Shown piece by piece: positions 40,770 through 52,496 of a stretch of 64,000 nucleotides of DNA (positions are counted from its first letter, which is position 1; every line of letters begins with the position of its first letter). A program made the position numbers and the translations under genes. Source of the DNA: Micromonospora sp. WMMD1128 (GTDB lineage: Bacteria; Actinomycetota; Actinomycetes; Mycobacteriales; Micromonosporaceae). The stretch lies in assembly GCF_027497235.1 (NCBI RefSeq), contig NZ_CP114902.1, forward strand, positions 4,304,001-4,368,000. Direction: 5' to 3'. The notes beneath the pieces were generated by a model that saw only the letters and a list, made by a program, of their open reading frames with translations, ran no database searches and was not told the DNA's origin.

Positions 40770-42374
40770 ATGGCAAAGATGCGTGCGGACGTCCTCGTCG
40801 TCGGCGGCGGACTGGGCGGCGTCGCCGCGGCGCTCGCCGCGGCGCGGGCCGGCCGGTCGGTCGTCCTGACCGAGGAGTTCGACTGGCTCGGCGGGCAGCT
40901 CACCAGCCAGGCCGTCCCGCCCGACGAGCACTCCTGGATCGAGCAGTTCGGCGCCACCGCCAGCTACCGGGAGCTGCGGGACGGCATCCGGGACTACTAC
41001 CGCCGCCACTACCCGCTCACCGAACGGTCCCGGGCCTGGACCGACCTCAACCCGGGCGCCGGCTGGGTGAGCCGGCTCTGCCACGAGCCCCGGGTGGCCG
41101 TCGCGGTCCTGGAGCAGATGCTCGCGCCGCACCGGGGATCCGGGCGGCTGACGGTGTTGCAGCCGTACCGGCCGGTGGCCGCCGAGACCGACGGGGACCG
41201 GGTCACCGGCGTCACGCTCGCGCACCGGGACCGGGACGACCGGATCGAGGTGGTGGCGCCGTACGTGCTGGACGCCACCGAGACCGGCGAGCTGCTGCCG
41301 CTGACCGGCACCGAGTACGTCACCGGGTTCGAGTCGCAGGCGGAGACCGGCGAACCGAGCGCCCCGGCGCAGGCGCAGCCGATGAACATGCAGGCGGTGT
41401 CCGTCTGCTTCGCCCTGGACCACGTCGACGGCGATCACACCATCGACCGTCCCGCCTCCTACGACTTCTGGCGCGACTACAAGCCCGACTTCTGGGGCGA
41501 CCGGATGTTGTCCTGGCGGTCGCCGCACCCCCGGACGCTGGAGATCGTCGAGCGCAGTTTCACCCCGAACCCCGACGACGATCCGCTGAGCGTCCACGCC
41601 GACCAACGGCTCAACCCCGGTGACGGCAACCTGTGGACGTTCCGGCGCATCGCCGCGCGGCGCAACTTCGTCGACGGGGCGTACGGCAGCGACATCACCC
41701 TGGTCAACTGGCCGATGATCGACTACTTCGAGAGCCCGGTCATCGACGTGCCGAACGCGACCTGGCACCTGGCCCAGGCGCGCGAGCTGTCGTACTCCGT
41801 CCTGTACTGGTTGCAGACGGAGGCCCCCCGTCCCGACGGCGGCACCGGCTTCCCCGGGCTGCGGCTGCGCGGCGACGTGACCGGCAGCGGCGACGGCCTG
41901 GCGCAGGCGCCCTACATCCGGGAATCCCGCCGGATCCGCGCCGAGTACACGGTGGTGGAGCAGGACCTCTCCCTCGCGGTACGGGGTGAGCACGGCGCGG
42001 TGAGCTACCCCGACTCGATCGGCGTGGGGATGTACCGCATCGATCTGCACCCGTCGACCGGCGGCGACAACTACATCGACGTCGGCTCCTGCCCGTTCGA
42101 GATCCCGCTCGGGGCGCTGATCCCGCAGCGGATGGAAAACCTGCTGCCGGCCGGCAAGAACATCGGCACCACGCACGTCACCAACGGCAGCTACCGGCTG
42201 CACCCGGTCGAGTGGAACGTCGGCGAGGTCGCCGGCCTGCTTGCCGACTTCTGCCTGACGCGGGGCGAGTCCCCGCGTGCGGTCCGCGGCACCCCCCGCC
42301 TGCTGGCCGAATTCACTGATCGCGTCTCGGCCGCCGGCGTCCAGCGCCACTGGCCGCAGATCGCGGGCTACTGA
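40770..42374 (+). CDS. FAD-dependent oxidoreductase (FAD_oxidored family)
   Basis: 534 residues; GGAAGGA precedes the ATG by five bases. The FAD-binding fold is ADVLVVGGGLGGVAAALAAA RAG, with VVLTEEFDWLGGQLTSQAVP PDEH next, the diagnostic stretch of PF12831-type oxidoreductases. C-terminal GALIPQRMENLLPAGKNIGT THVTNGSYRLHPVEWNVGEV is the second FAD-binding region. The enzyme has no signal peptide. Sitting ahead of the importer and NanE, it may oxidise an imported carbohydrate; members are reported near catabolic loci of sugar acids, but the substrate is unknown. Confidence 0.88.
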   Translation: MAKMRADVLVVGGGLGGVAAALAAARAGRSVVLTEEFDWLGGQLTSQAVPPDEHSWIEQFGATASYRELRDGIRDYYRRHYPLTERSRAWTDLNPGAGWVSRLCHEPRVAVAVLEQMLAPHRGSGRLTVLQPYRPVAAETDGDRVTGVTLAHRDRDDRIEVVAPYVLDATETGELLPLTGTEYVTGFESQAETGEPSAPAQAQPMNMQAVSVCFALDHVDGDHTIDRPASYDFWRDYKPDFWGDRMLSWRSPHPRTLEIVERSFTPNPDDDPLSVHADQRLNPGDGNLWTFRRIAARRNFVDGAYGSDITLVNWPMIDYFESPVIDVPNATWHLAQARELSYSVLYWLQTEAPRPDGGTGFPGLRLRGDVTGSGDGLAQAPYIRESRRIRAEYTVVEQDLSLAVRGEHGAVSYPDSIGVGMYRIDLHPSTGGDNYIDVGSCPFEIPLGALIPQRMENLLPAGKNIGTTHVTNGSYRLHPVEWNVGEVAGLLADFCLTRGESPRAVRGTPRLLAEFTDRVSAAGVQRHWPQIAGY

Positions 42375-42396
42375 AACCCCCGGTGAGGAGAAGATA

Positions 42397-43680
42397 GTGA
42401 AAACACGAAAGGGTCTGGCCGCCGTCGCCGCGGCGTTGTCAGGTGTCCTCGTGCTGTCCGCCTGCGGCGGTGGCGGCGAGGCGAAGGACGACGGCCCGGC
42501 CAGCCTGCGGATGACCGTCTGGTCGGCCAACGAGGCGCACCTGAAGCTGTTCAACGAGATCGCCGACGAGTACCGCAAGAGCCACCCGGACGTCACGGAG
42601 ATCACGTTCGACCCGCTGCCGTTCGACAACTACACCACCACTCTGACCACGCAGATCGCCGGCGGCAACGCGCCCGACCTGGCGTGGATCTTCGAGAACT
42701 CGGCCCCGGACTTCGTCGCCTCCGGCGCGCTGCGCCCGCTCGACGACACGCTCAAGAAGGCCGACGGCTACCAGTACGACGATCTCTCCGCCGCCACGCT
42801 CAAGCTCTGGCAGGAGGACGGCAAGCTGTACGCGTACCCCTTCTCCACCTCGCCGTTCGGGGTGTTCGTCAACACCGACATGGTGCAGAAGGCCGGGCAG
42901 AAGACGCCTGCCGAGCTGATCGCGGCCGGGCAGTGGACCTGGGACAACGCGCTGGCCACCGCCGGCGCGACCGCGGCGAAGTCAGGCAAGGCCGGCCTGG
43001 TGATCCGCGACTTCGACTACAAGGGCTGGGACAACCTGTCCACCTTCTGGACCGGCTGGGGCGCCCAGGCGTGGAGCGAGGACGGCCGGAGCTGCGGCTT
43101 CGCCAGCCCGGAGATGGTCGACGCGATGACCACCCTGCACAAGGCCATCTTCACCGGCAAGGCGTTGCCCGGGCCGGGCACCACCGCCGACTTCTTCGCC
43201 GGTGACGCGGCCATGACCGTCACCCAGATCTCGCGCGCCTCGCTGCTGAAGGACGACGGTTTCGGCTGGGACCTGGTCCCGCTGCCGGCCGGTCCGAAGG
43301 GCCCGTACGCGGTGGTCGGCCAGGCCGGCCTCGGGGTGATGAAGAAGAGCCCGCACGCCGAGCAGGCGGCCGACTTCCTGGCGTTCTTCACCAACCCCAC
43401 CAACTCGGCGAAGCTCGCCCAGTTCTTCCCGCCGCCCCGCACGTCCCAGCTCACCGCCGAGACGCTCGGCAAGACGAACCCGAAGCTCAAGCCGGAGCAG
43501 CTCCAGAAGGTCGTCGTCGACGGCATCACCAGCGGCGTGGTCAAGCCCAGCCACGCCGGGCAGGCCGAGCTGAGCCAGCAGGTCCGGGCCGGTCTGGACC
43601 CGCTGTGGCAGCCGGACGCCGACGTCAAGGCCGTGCTCGACGGCCTCTGCGCCAAGATCCAGCCGCTGTTGGCGAAGTAG
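42397..43680 (+). CDS. ABC transporter sugar-binding lipoprotein
   Basis: 427 residues from the GTG at 42397 (GAGGAG upstream). The lipobox VLSAC places the modified Cys at residue 23. The mature part is a family 1 extracellular solute-binding protein: ITFDPLPFDNYTTTLTTQIA GGNAPDLAW, PFSTSPFGVFVNTDM, FFAGDAAMTVTQIS, PYAVVGQAGLGVMKKSPHAE. It delivers an oligosaccharide or sugar derivative to the two permeases that follow. No ATPase gene is present, as usual for actinomycete importers sharing MsiK. Confidence 0.93.
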   Translation: MKTRKGLAAVAAALSGVLVLSACGGGGEAKDDGPASLRMTVWSANEAHLKLFNEIADEYRKSHPDVTEITFDPLPFDNYTTTLTTQIAGGNAPDLAWIFENSAPDFVASGALRPLDDTLKKADGYQYDDLSAATLKLWQEDGKLYAYPFSTSPFGVFVNTDMVQKAGQKTPAELIAAGQWTWDNALATAGATAAKSGKAGLVIRDFDYKGWDNLSTFWTGWGAQAWSEDGRSCGFASPEMVDAMTTLHKAIFTGKALPGPGTTADFFAGDAAMTVTQISRASLLKDDGFGWDLVPLPAGPKGPYAVVGQAGLGVMKKSPHAEQAADFLAFFTNPTNSAKLAQFFPPPRTSQLTAETLGKTNPKLKPEQLQKVVVDGITSGVVKPSHAGQAELSQQVRAGLDPLWQPDADVKAVLDGLCAKIQPLLAK

Positions 43681-43691
43681 GGCCGAGAATC

Positions 43692-44642
43692 ATGACCCAG
43701 ACGGACACCAGGGTGGGCCCGGCCGCTGTTGCCGGGCCCACCCCGGGCCGGGCCCGGCCGTTCTGGACCAGCCGTCGCCGGGACCAGCTCACCGGTTACC
43801 TGTTCATCGCCCCGCAACTGCTCGGCAGCGTGCTCTTCGTGATCGTGCCGCTGGTCCTCGTGGTCTGGTACAGCCTGCACGAGTGGAACGTGCTCGCCGG
43901 CAGCTTCGAGTTCGTCGGCGCCGACAACTACACCGCGCTCGCCGACGACCCCAACCTCGGCTCGGTCCTGCGGGCCACCGGGCTGTTCTCCGTCGGCCTG
44001 GTGGTGTTCAACCTCGGCCTGGCGCTGCTGCTGGCCGTGCTGCTCAACCAGAAGCTGCGGGGCACCATCCTGTTCCGCACCCTGTTCTTCTCCCCCGTGG
44101 TCGTCTCCCTGGTGGCCTGGACCATCGTCTGGGGGTTCCTGCTGCAGAAGAACGGCGGGATCAACGGTCTGCTCGACACCGTCGGCGTCACCGGGCCGAA
44201 CTGGCTGCGCGGCGAGGGCACCGCGATGCTGTCGGTCGTCGTCGTGCAGGTGTTCAAGAACGTCGGCCTGAACATGGTCCTGTTCCTGGCCGCCCTCCAG
44301 GGCGTGCCGGCGGACCTGTACGAGGCCGCGGAGGTGGACGGCGCCGGCCGGATGCGCCAGTTCTGGCGGATCACCGTGCCCCTGATCAGCCCGACCATCC
44401 TGCTGACGTCGATCATCACGGTGGTCGGATCGCTCCAGGTCTTCGCGCAGATCGCGGTGCTGACCCAGGGCGGGCCCGGCACCTCGACCACGGTGCTCGT
44501 CTACTACCTCTACCAGCAGGCCTTCCAGTTCCATCACTTCGGCTACGGCGCGACGCTGTCGATCCTGCTGTTCGTCATCGTGCTCGCGCTCACCGTGCTG
44601 CAGTGGCAGATGCGCAAGAGGTGGGTCTTCCATGAATCGTGA
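43692..44642 (+). CDS. ABC sugar permease (MalF-like)
   Basis: 316 residues. Six transmembrane helices are visible (LFIAPQLLGSVLFVIVPLVL, TGLFSVGLVVFNLGLALLLA, FFSPVVVSLVAWTIVWGFLL and others). The EAA loop that contacts the ATPase is YEAAEVDGAGRMRQFWRITV P. It lies 11 bases after the binding-protein gene and overlaps the next permease by 11, forming a heterodimeric channel. Confidence 0.95.
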   Translation: MTQTDTRVGPAAVAGPTPGRARPFWTSRRRDQLTGYLFIAPQLLGSVLFVIVPLVLVVWYSLHEWNVLAGSFEFVGADNYTALADDPNLGSVLRATGLFSVGLVVFNLGLALLLAVLLNQKLRGTILFRTLFFSPVVVSLVAWTIVWGFLLQKNGGINGLLDTVGVTGPNWLRGEGTAMLSVVVVQVFKNVGLNMVLFLAALQGVPADLYEAAEVDGAGRMRQFWRITVPLISPTILLTSIITVVGSLQVFAQIAVLTQGGPGTSTTVLVYYLYQQAFQFHHFGYGATLSILLFVIVLALTVLQWQMRKRWVFHES

Positions 44643-45474
44643 GCTGTCCCGCCGGGCCAAGCTGGTGCTCTACGGGGCGCTGCTGATCCTGGCCGTCCCG
44701 TTCGTCTTCCCCACCTGGTGGATGGTCACCTCGTCACTGACGCCGGTGGCGGACATCTTCGCCTTCCCGCCGAAGCTGCTGCCGACCGACCCGAGGCTCG
44801 ACGCCTACCGGCGGGTGTTCGAGTTGCAGCCGTTCGGGCAGCAGTATCTGAACAGCCTCTACATCGCGCTGCTGGTCACCGTCGGCACGCTCGCCGTGGC
44901 GGCGCTCGCCGGGTACGCCTTCGCGCGGATCCGGTTCCGGGGCCAGAACCTGCTGTTCCTGGTCGTCCTCGCGGGCCTGCTCATCCCCAGCGAGGTGACG
45001 ATCGTGCCGCTGTTCCAGATGTTCTTCAAGGCCGGGCTGATCGACACCCACTGGCCGCTGATCCTGGTGCCGATCTTCGGCGCGCCGAGCGTGCTGGCGA
45101 CGTTCATCATGCGGCAGTTCTTCATCAGCCTCCCCGACGAGCTGGAGGAGGCGGCGCGGGTCGACGGGTTGGGCCGCTTCGCCACGTTCTGGCGGATCGC
45201 GCTGCCGCTGTCCCGGCCCGCGCTGGGCGCGGTGTCCATCTTCACCTTCCTGCACAGCTGGAACCTCTACCTGGAACCGATCGTGTTCCTCTCCTCGCCG
45301 GAGAAGTTCACCCTGCCGCAGGCGCTCACCCAGTTCGTCGACGCGTACGGCGGCCCGATGTGGGACGTCCAGCTCGCGGCGGCGTCGATGACCGCGCTGC
45401 CGGTCCTGGTGGTGTTCGTCATCGCGCAGAAGCAGTTCGTCGAGGGCCTCGCGCACACCGGCCTGAAGGGGTGA
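44632..45474 (+). CDS. ABC sugar permease (MalG-like)
   Basis: 280 residues. Transmembrane helices flank the EAA loop EEAARVDGLGRFATFWRIALP. The C-terminal EKFTLPQALTQFVDAYGGPM WDVQLAAASM is characteristic of MalG-type permeases. Start and end overlap the neighbours (11 and 4 bases), so it is co-translated with the first permease and the ROK kinase. Confidence 0.95.
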   Translation: MNRELSRRAKLVLYGALLILAVPFVFPTWWMVTSSLTPVADIFAFPPKLLPTDPRLDAYRRVFELQPFGQQYLNSLYIALLVTVGTLAVAALAGYAFARIRFRGQNLLFLVVLAGLLIPSEVTIVPLFQMFFKAGLIDTHWPLILVPIFGAPSVLATFIMRQFFISLPDELEEAARVDGLGRFATFWRIALPLSRPALGAVSIFTFLHSWNLYLEPIVFLSSPEKFTLPQALTQFVDAYGGPMWDVQLAAASMTALPVLVVFVIAQKQFVEGLAHTGLKG

Positions 45475-46388
45475 CCGCGCCGGTGATCGGCGTCGACATC
45501 GGCGGCACCAAGACCGCCGCCGCGCTCGTCGACCCGGACGGACGGGTGCGGGCCCGCCGGGAGGCCCCCACCCCGGCCCGCGCCGGGCCCGAGGCGGTGC
45601 TCGACACCGCCGCCGGCCTGGCCGCGGACCTGTTCGACCCGGTCGGCGCCGGCCCGGTGGGGGTGGGCACCGCCGGCACCGTCGACCCGGCCACCGGCAT
45701 CATCCGGTACGCGACCGACAGCCTCCCCGGGTGGGCCGGCACTCCGGTCGCCGGCGCCCTCGCCGCGCGGCTGGGCCGACCGGTGCGCGTCACCAACGAC
45801 GTGAGCGCCGCCGCGCTCGGCGAGAGCTGGGCCGGTGCCGGGCGGGGCCGCCGGCACGTGCTGCTGGTGGCCGTCGGCACCGGGCTGGGCGGGGCGATGG
45901 TCCGCGACGACCGCGTCGAGACCGGCGCTCGCGGGGCGGCCGGCCAACTCGGGCACCTGCCCGCGCCCGGCGCGCACCGGCTGCGGTGCGGCTGCGGCAG
46001 GTACGGGCACCTGGAGGCGATCGCCTCCGGCACCGGGCTGTCCGCCGCGTACGCCGTCGCGACCGGAACCCGGGTCACCGGCCGGACCGTGGCGGAACGC
46101 GCGAACGCCGGCGACCGGATCGCCGGGCAGGTCGTCGACCGGGCCGGCGCCGCCCTCGGCGCGGCCCTGGCCGGGCTGGTCGCCCTGCTCGACCCGGAGA
46201 CCGTCCTGGTCACCGGCGGGGCCGCCGCGGTCCTGCTGCCCGCCGCGTCCGCCGCCTACCGGGCGGAGCTGCCCGAGGGCTGGGCCGGCGTGCCGCTGCT
46301 GCCGGCCGCGCTGGGCGCCGACGCCGTCCTGGTCGGTGCGGCCCGGCTCGCCACTCGAACGACCGACGACGGAGGGACCGGACCGTGA
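45471..46388 (+). CDS. ROK-family kinase, probable N-acetylmannosamine kinase
   Basis: 305 residues from the GTG at 45471. The ATP phosphate motif is VIGVDIGGTKTAAALVD, the sugar-binding/ROK signature follows (GVGTAGTVDPATGIIRYATD, VTNDVSAAALGESW, VGTGLGGAMV). The zinc site HRLRCGCGRYGHLEAIASGTG fits ROK kinases, with fewer Cys than classical ones. Being directly upstream of NanE, the likely substrate is N-acetylmannosamine (NanK role), though other sugars are possible. It overlaps both neighbours by four bases. Confidence 0.87.
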   Translation: MTAPVIGVDIGGTKTAAALVDPDGRVRARREAPTPARAGPEAVLDTAAGLAADLFDPVGAGPVGVGTAGTVDPATGIIRYATDSLPGWAGTPVAGALAARLGRPVRVTNDVSAAALGESWAGAGRGRRHVLLVAVGTGLGGAMVRDDRVETGARGAAGQLGHLPAPGAHRLRCGCGRYGHLEAIASGTGLSAAYAVATGTRVTGRTVAERANAGDRIAGQVVDRAGAALGAALAGLVALLDPETVLVTGGAAAVLLPAASAAYRAELPEGWAGVPLLPAALGADAVLVGAARLATRTTDDGGTGP

Positions 46389-47104
46389 GCGTCCTCGACG
46401 ACCTGGCCGGCGGGCTCGTGGTGTCCTGCCAGCCACTGCCCGACGAGCCGGACGACCCGATGCGCGACCCGTACGTCCAGGCCCACGTCGCGGCGGCGGT
46501 CGTGCGCGGTGGCGCCGTGGCGGTCCGGGTGAACGGCCCGGACGACGTCCGGGCGGTACGCGCCGCCGTCGACGTGCCGGTGATCGGGCTGTACAAGCAC
46601 GGCGCCGGGGACGTGTTCATCACGCCGACCGCGGCGCACGCGCTGGAGGTGGCGCGGGCCGGCTCGCACGTCGTCGCGGTCGACGCGACCGACCGTCCAC
46701 GGCCGGACGGGCGCGGGTTCGCCGACACCGTACGCGCGCTGCGGGAGCGGACCGACGCGCTGGTCCTGGCCGACGTTTCCACCGTGGCCGAGGGGGTCGC
46801 CGCGGTGGCGGCCGGCGCGGACGCGGTCGCCACCACGCTGTCCGGCTACACCGCGAACAGCCCGTCCGCCGACGGGCCTGACCTGGGGCTCGTGGCGCGA
46901 CTCGCCGCGCTGCTGCCGGTGCCGGTGCTCGCCGAGGGGCGGTACCGCACCCCGGAGCAGATCGGCCGGGCCTTCGCCGCCGGGGCGCACGCGGTGGTGA
47001 TGGGCAACGCCGTCACCTCCCCACTGTGGATCACCCGTCGGCTGGTGCCGGCCACCCCCCGCGCGGGGCGCGGACCGCGTCCGAGGGAGATTCATCACCC
47101 GTGA
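46385..47104 (+). CDS. nanE: N-acetylmannosamine-6-phosphate 2-epimerase
   Basis: 239 residues from the GTG at 46385. The TIM-barrel motifs of NanE are present: VVSCQPLPDEPDDPMRDPYV, VAVRVNGPDDVRAVRAAVDV PVIGLYKHG with the catalytic Lys, LADVSTVAEGVAAVAAGADA VATTLSGYT, and VLAEGRYRTPEQIGRAFAAG with the Glu. It converts ManNAc-6-P to GlcNAc-6-P, feeding NagA/NagB. It ends the importer operon. No NanA lyase or NagA gene is in the window. Confidence 0.9.
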   Translation: MSVLDDLAGGLVVSCQPLPDEPDDPMRDPYVQAHVAAAVVRGGAVAVRVNGPDDVRAVRAAVDVPVIGLYKHGAGDVFITPTAAHALEVARAGSHVVAVDATDRPRPDGRGFADTVRALRERTDALVLADVSTVAEGVAAVAAGADAVATTLSGYTANSPSADGPDLGLVARLAALLPVPVLAEGRYRTPEQIGRAFAAGAHAVVMGNAVTSPLWITRRLVPATPRAGRGPRPREIHHP

Positions 47105-47146
47105 TGGTTGCCGTTTTGCCATCGCATCGATGGCGTTGGTGCGACT

Positions 47147-47518
47147 ATGGAGGGCGTGGGAACTGCGAAAACTGCCATGCCGTCCATCTCGCCGCTGACC
47201 GGTGAGCCGATCAAGCGGGCCGACGCCGAACGCCTCGCCGGGGTGCTGAAGGCGTTCGCCGATCCGGCTCGGCTGCGGCTGATCAGCCTGATCCAGTCCG
47301 CCCCGCAGGGCGAGGCGTCGGTGAGCGACCTGACCGCCCCGCTCGGGCTGTCCCAGCCGACGGTGAGTCACCACCTGCGGATCCTCACCGAGGCCGGGCT
47401 GCTCGAACGGGAGAAGCGCGGCGTCTGGGCCTACTACCGGGTGGTGCCGGCCTCGATCGCCGCGATCGCGGACCTGCTGACCCCGCCGCGCAAGCGGGCG
47501 ACGAAGCGCGCCCGCTGA
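47147..47518 (+). CDS. ArsR/SmtB-family regulator
   Basis: 123 residues from the ATG at 47147; in-frame ATGs at 47108 and 47177 are alternatives. The winged helix is LAGVLKAFADPARLRLISLI, EASVSDLTAPLGLSQPTVSH HLRILTEAGLLEREKRGVWA YYRVV. It has no obvious metal-ligand Cys. It follows NanE by 42 bases but is not coupled, and the C-terminal PPRKRATKRAR is basic. Its target is unclear; arsenic/metal genes are not adjacent. Confidence 0.9.
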   Translation: MEGVGTAKTAMPSISPLTGEPIKRADAERLAGVLKAFADPARLRLISLIQSAPQGEASVSDLTAPLGLSQPTVSHHLRILTEAGLLEREKRGVWAYYRVVPASIAAIADLLTPPRKRATKRAR

Positions 47519-47536
47519 GCGCGTTCACCTCGCCGC

Positions 47537-47596
47537 GCCGCATTCGGCCGAGTCGCATTCCGGCGCGTCGCATTCGGCTGCGCCATATTCCGCCGC
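47537..47596. repeat. Four diverged 15-base tandem units (GTCGCATTCGGCTGC type)
   Basis: Units GCCGCATTCGGCCGA, GTCGCATTCCGGCGC, GTCGCATTCGGCTGC and GCCATATTCCGCCGC lie head to tail. The period is a multiple of three. It is a short diverged minisatellite between the ArsR gene and the arabinofuranosidase. Confidence 0.65.
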
Positions 47597-47745
47597 GCTT
47601 GGCCGGCGGCACTCCGGACACGGCGTAGAGCCAGCACGGCGCGGCGCGCCTCGCGCCCTTCGACGCGTCGGCCCACGGCTCCGACCGGAGTCTGTCCGGT
47701 GCGCGCCGGCGCGTCCGGCCCGCCAATGTGTTCTAATTATTCGCG

Positions 47746-47767
47746 TCGATGTTCGCGCTAACATCGA
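47746..47767. promoter_or_regulatory. Palindromic operator upstream of the arabinofuranosidase gene
   Basis: Arms TCGATGTT and AACATCGA flank CGCGCT, with inner GTTCGCGCTAAC. This GTTnGCGCTAAC form is typical of LacI-family sites upstream of glycosidase genes in actinomycetes. It differs from both operator types used elsewhere in the window. Confidence 0.6.
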
Positions 47768-47946
47768 TGACCGGCTGCCACCACCGGCACCTCCGGCATC
47801 GTCATGCGTGCGGGCCTCGCGCCGGAACCGGGCGCCGGCGGTGGGTTCACCCTGCGCGGGTCAGCGTTCCATCGACGGCCATCACCACCCGTGAGGCTCC
47901 GCGCCGGTACGGACGGTCCCGGAGCCTGCGTATCCGAGGAGCCGTC

Positions 47947-49467
47947 ATGCCCATCTCCCGTCCCCGAACGCTCCGGCACAGACGCCTACGCCTGGCGATC
48001 TCGGCCCTGGCCCTCGTGCTGGCTGCCGGCGGCACCGCCGTGGCGACACAGACACGGGTGGCCGTCGCCGCCCCCGGACCGGGCGCCGTCGTGGGCGCGC
48101 AGTCCGGCCGCTGCGTCGACGTGCCGAACGGCAGCACCACGAACGGCACCCAGGTCCAGCTCTACGACTGCACCGGCGTCACCGCGCAGAACTGGACGTA
48201 CACGTCGGCCCGTCAGTTCACGGTCTACGGCACCAAGTGCCTGGACGCCAACGGCCAGGGCACCAGCAACGGCACCGCCGTGATCATCTGGGACTGCAAC
48301 GGCCAGGCCAACCAACAGTGGAACGTCAACGCCAACGGCACCATCACCGGCCAACAGTCCGGCCTGTGCCTGGACGCCAACGCCGCCGGCACCACGAACG
48401 GCACCAAGCTGATCCTCTGGACCTGCAACGGCCAGGCCAACCAGCGGTGGACCACGTCGACGACGCCGACGTCCGCGCCGCCCACCTCGCCGCCCCCCAC
48501 CGGTGGCCGGCCGTGCGACCTCTACGCCGCCGGCGGGACGCCGTGCGTGGCGGCGCACAGCACCACCCGGGCGCTGTTCTCGGCCTACGGCGGCAACCTC
48601 TACCAGGTCCGCCGGTCCTCGGACAACGCCACCCGCAACATCGGGGTGCTGAGCGCCGGCGGCTACGCCGACGCCTCCGGCCAGGACTCGTTCTGCGGCG
48701 GCACGACCTGCGTGATCACGGTGGTCTACGACCAGTCGGGACGCGGCAACGACCTGTGGTACCAGGGTTCGGCGCAGGTCCCCGGCTCGTCGTCCAGCCG
48801 GCCGGCCACCGCGACGAGCGAGTCGTTGACCGTCGGCGGCGCCAAGGCGTACTCGCTCTACATCAACCCCAACAACAGCTACTGGCGGGACGGCCACCTG
48901 ACCGGCGTTCCCACCGGCAGCGCACCCGAGGGCATGTACATGGTCACCAGCGGCACCCACGTCAACGGCGGCTGCTGCTTCGACTACGGCAACAGCGAGA
49001 CCACCCGCAAGGCCGACGCCGCGGGAGCGATGGACGCGATCAACTTCAGCACCAGCTGCTGGTTCGGCGGCTGCTCCGGCAGCGGCCCGTGGGTGCAGGC
49101 CGACCTGGAGTGGGGTCTCTTCCCCGGCGGCAGCTCGTCCTGGAATCCCAACCAGCGCGCCTTCACCAGCAAGTTCGTCACCGCCACGCTGAAGAACAAC
49201 GGCACGTCGCGCTTCGCCATCAAGGGCAGCAACGCCCAGTCCGGCAACCTCTACACGCTCTACGACGGGTCGTTGCCCAACGGCTACAGCCCGATGAAGA
49301 AGCAGGGCGCGATCATCCTGGGCAGCGGCGGCGACTGCTGCAAGCCCGGCGGTGGCGCCAACCTCAGCGCCGGCACCTTCTACGAGGGGGCCATGGTGGC
49401 CGGCTATCCCTCGGACGCGACCGAGAACGCCGTCCAGGCCAACATCGTGGCCGCCGGCTACCGCTGA
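47947..49467 (+). CDS. Secreted GH54 alpha-L-arabinofuranosidase with N-terminal CBM13
   Basis: 506 residues; GAGGAG precedes the ATG. After the signal peptide (RLAISALALVLAAGGTAVAT) comes a ricin-type lectin (CBM13) with three repeats ending in QNW, QQW and QRW (for example [20 protein letters not shown]). A Thr/Pro linker precedes the GH54 catalytic domain, which starts PCDLYAAGGTPCVAAHSTTR ALFSAYGGNLYQVRRSSD and has the Cys-rich FCGGTTCVI, GGCCFDYGNSE and ADLEWGLFPGG segments. It releases arabinose from arabinoxylan side chains. It heads a run of secreted hemicellulases. Confidence 0.93.
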   Translation: MPISRPRTLRHRRLRLAISALALVLAAGGTAVATQTRVAVAAPGPGAVVGAQSGRCVDVPNGSTTNGTQVQLYDCTGVTAQNWTYTSARQFTVYGTKCLDANGQGTSNGTAVIIWDCNGQANQQWNVNANGTITGQQSGLCLDANAAGTTNGTKLILWTCNGQANQRWTTSTTPTSAPPTSPPPTGGRPCDLYAAGGTPCVAAHSTTRALFSAYGGNLYQVRRSSDNATRNIGVLSAGGYADASGQDSFCGGTTCVITVVYDQSGRGNDLWYQGSAQVPGSSSSRPATATSESLTVGGAKAYSLYINPNNSYWRDGHLTGVPTGSAPEGMYMVTSGTHVNGGCCFDYGNSETTRKADAAGAMDAINFSTSCWFGGCSGSGPWVQADLEWGLFPGGSSSWNPNQRAFTSKFVTATLKNNGTSRFAIKGSNAQSGNLYTLYDGSLPNGYSPMKKQGAIILGSGGDCCKPGGGANLSAGTFYEGAMVAGYPSDATENAVQANIVAAGYR

Positions 49468-49499
49468 GACCACCGCACACCACCCCCGAAAGGACCGTG

Positions 49500-52417
<2,918 letters not shown>

Positions 52418-52418
52418 C

Positions 52419-52473
52419 GTGCAAGGCGGGGCCCCTTCTTAACGCCTCCGGTATAGGAAGGGGCCCCGCTTAA
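52419..52473. repeat. GGGGCCCC inverted-repeat element, copy 3
   Basis: GTGCAAGGCGGGGCCCCTTC, TTAACGCCTCCGGTATAG, then GAAGGGGCCCCGCTTAAC, starting two bases after the SGNH esterase stop. It ends 23 bases before the next gene's start, between the stop and its AAGGAAGGAGG site. Confidence 0.9.
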
Positions 52474-52496
52474 CCACTCGAAGGAAGGAGGACGCC

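Larger units (their letters stand above)
47519..47946. other. Intergenic stretch ahead of the xylan locus
   Basis: 428 bases with no convincing gene. It holds a 15-base periodic repeat (47537-47596) and a palindrome (47746-47767), listed separately. An AT-richer patch around 47723-47742 (AATGTGTTCTAATTATTCG) is a possible promoter. Confidence 0.55.
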
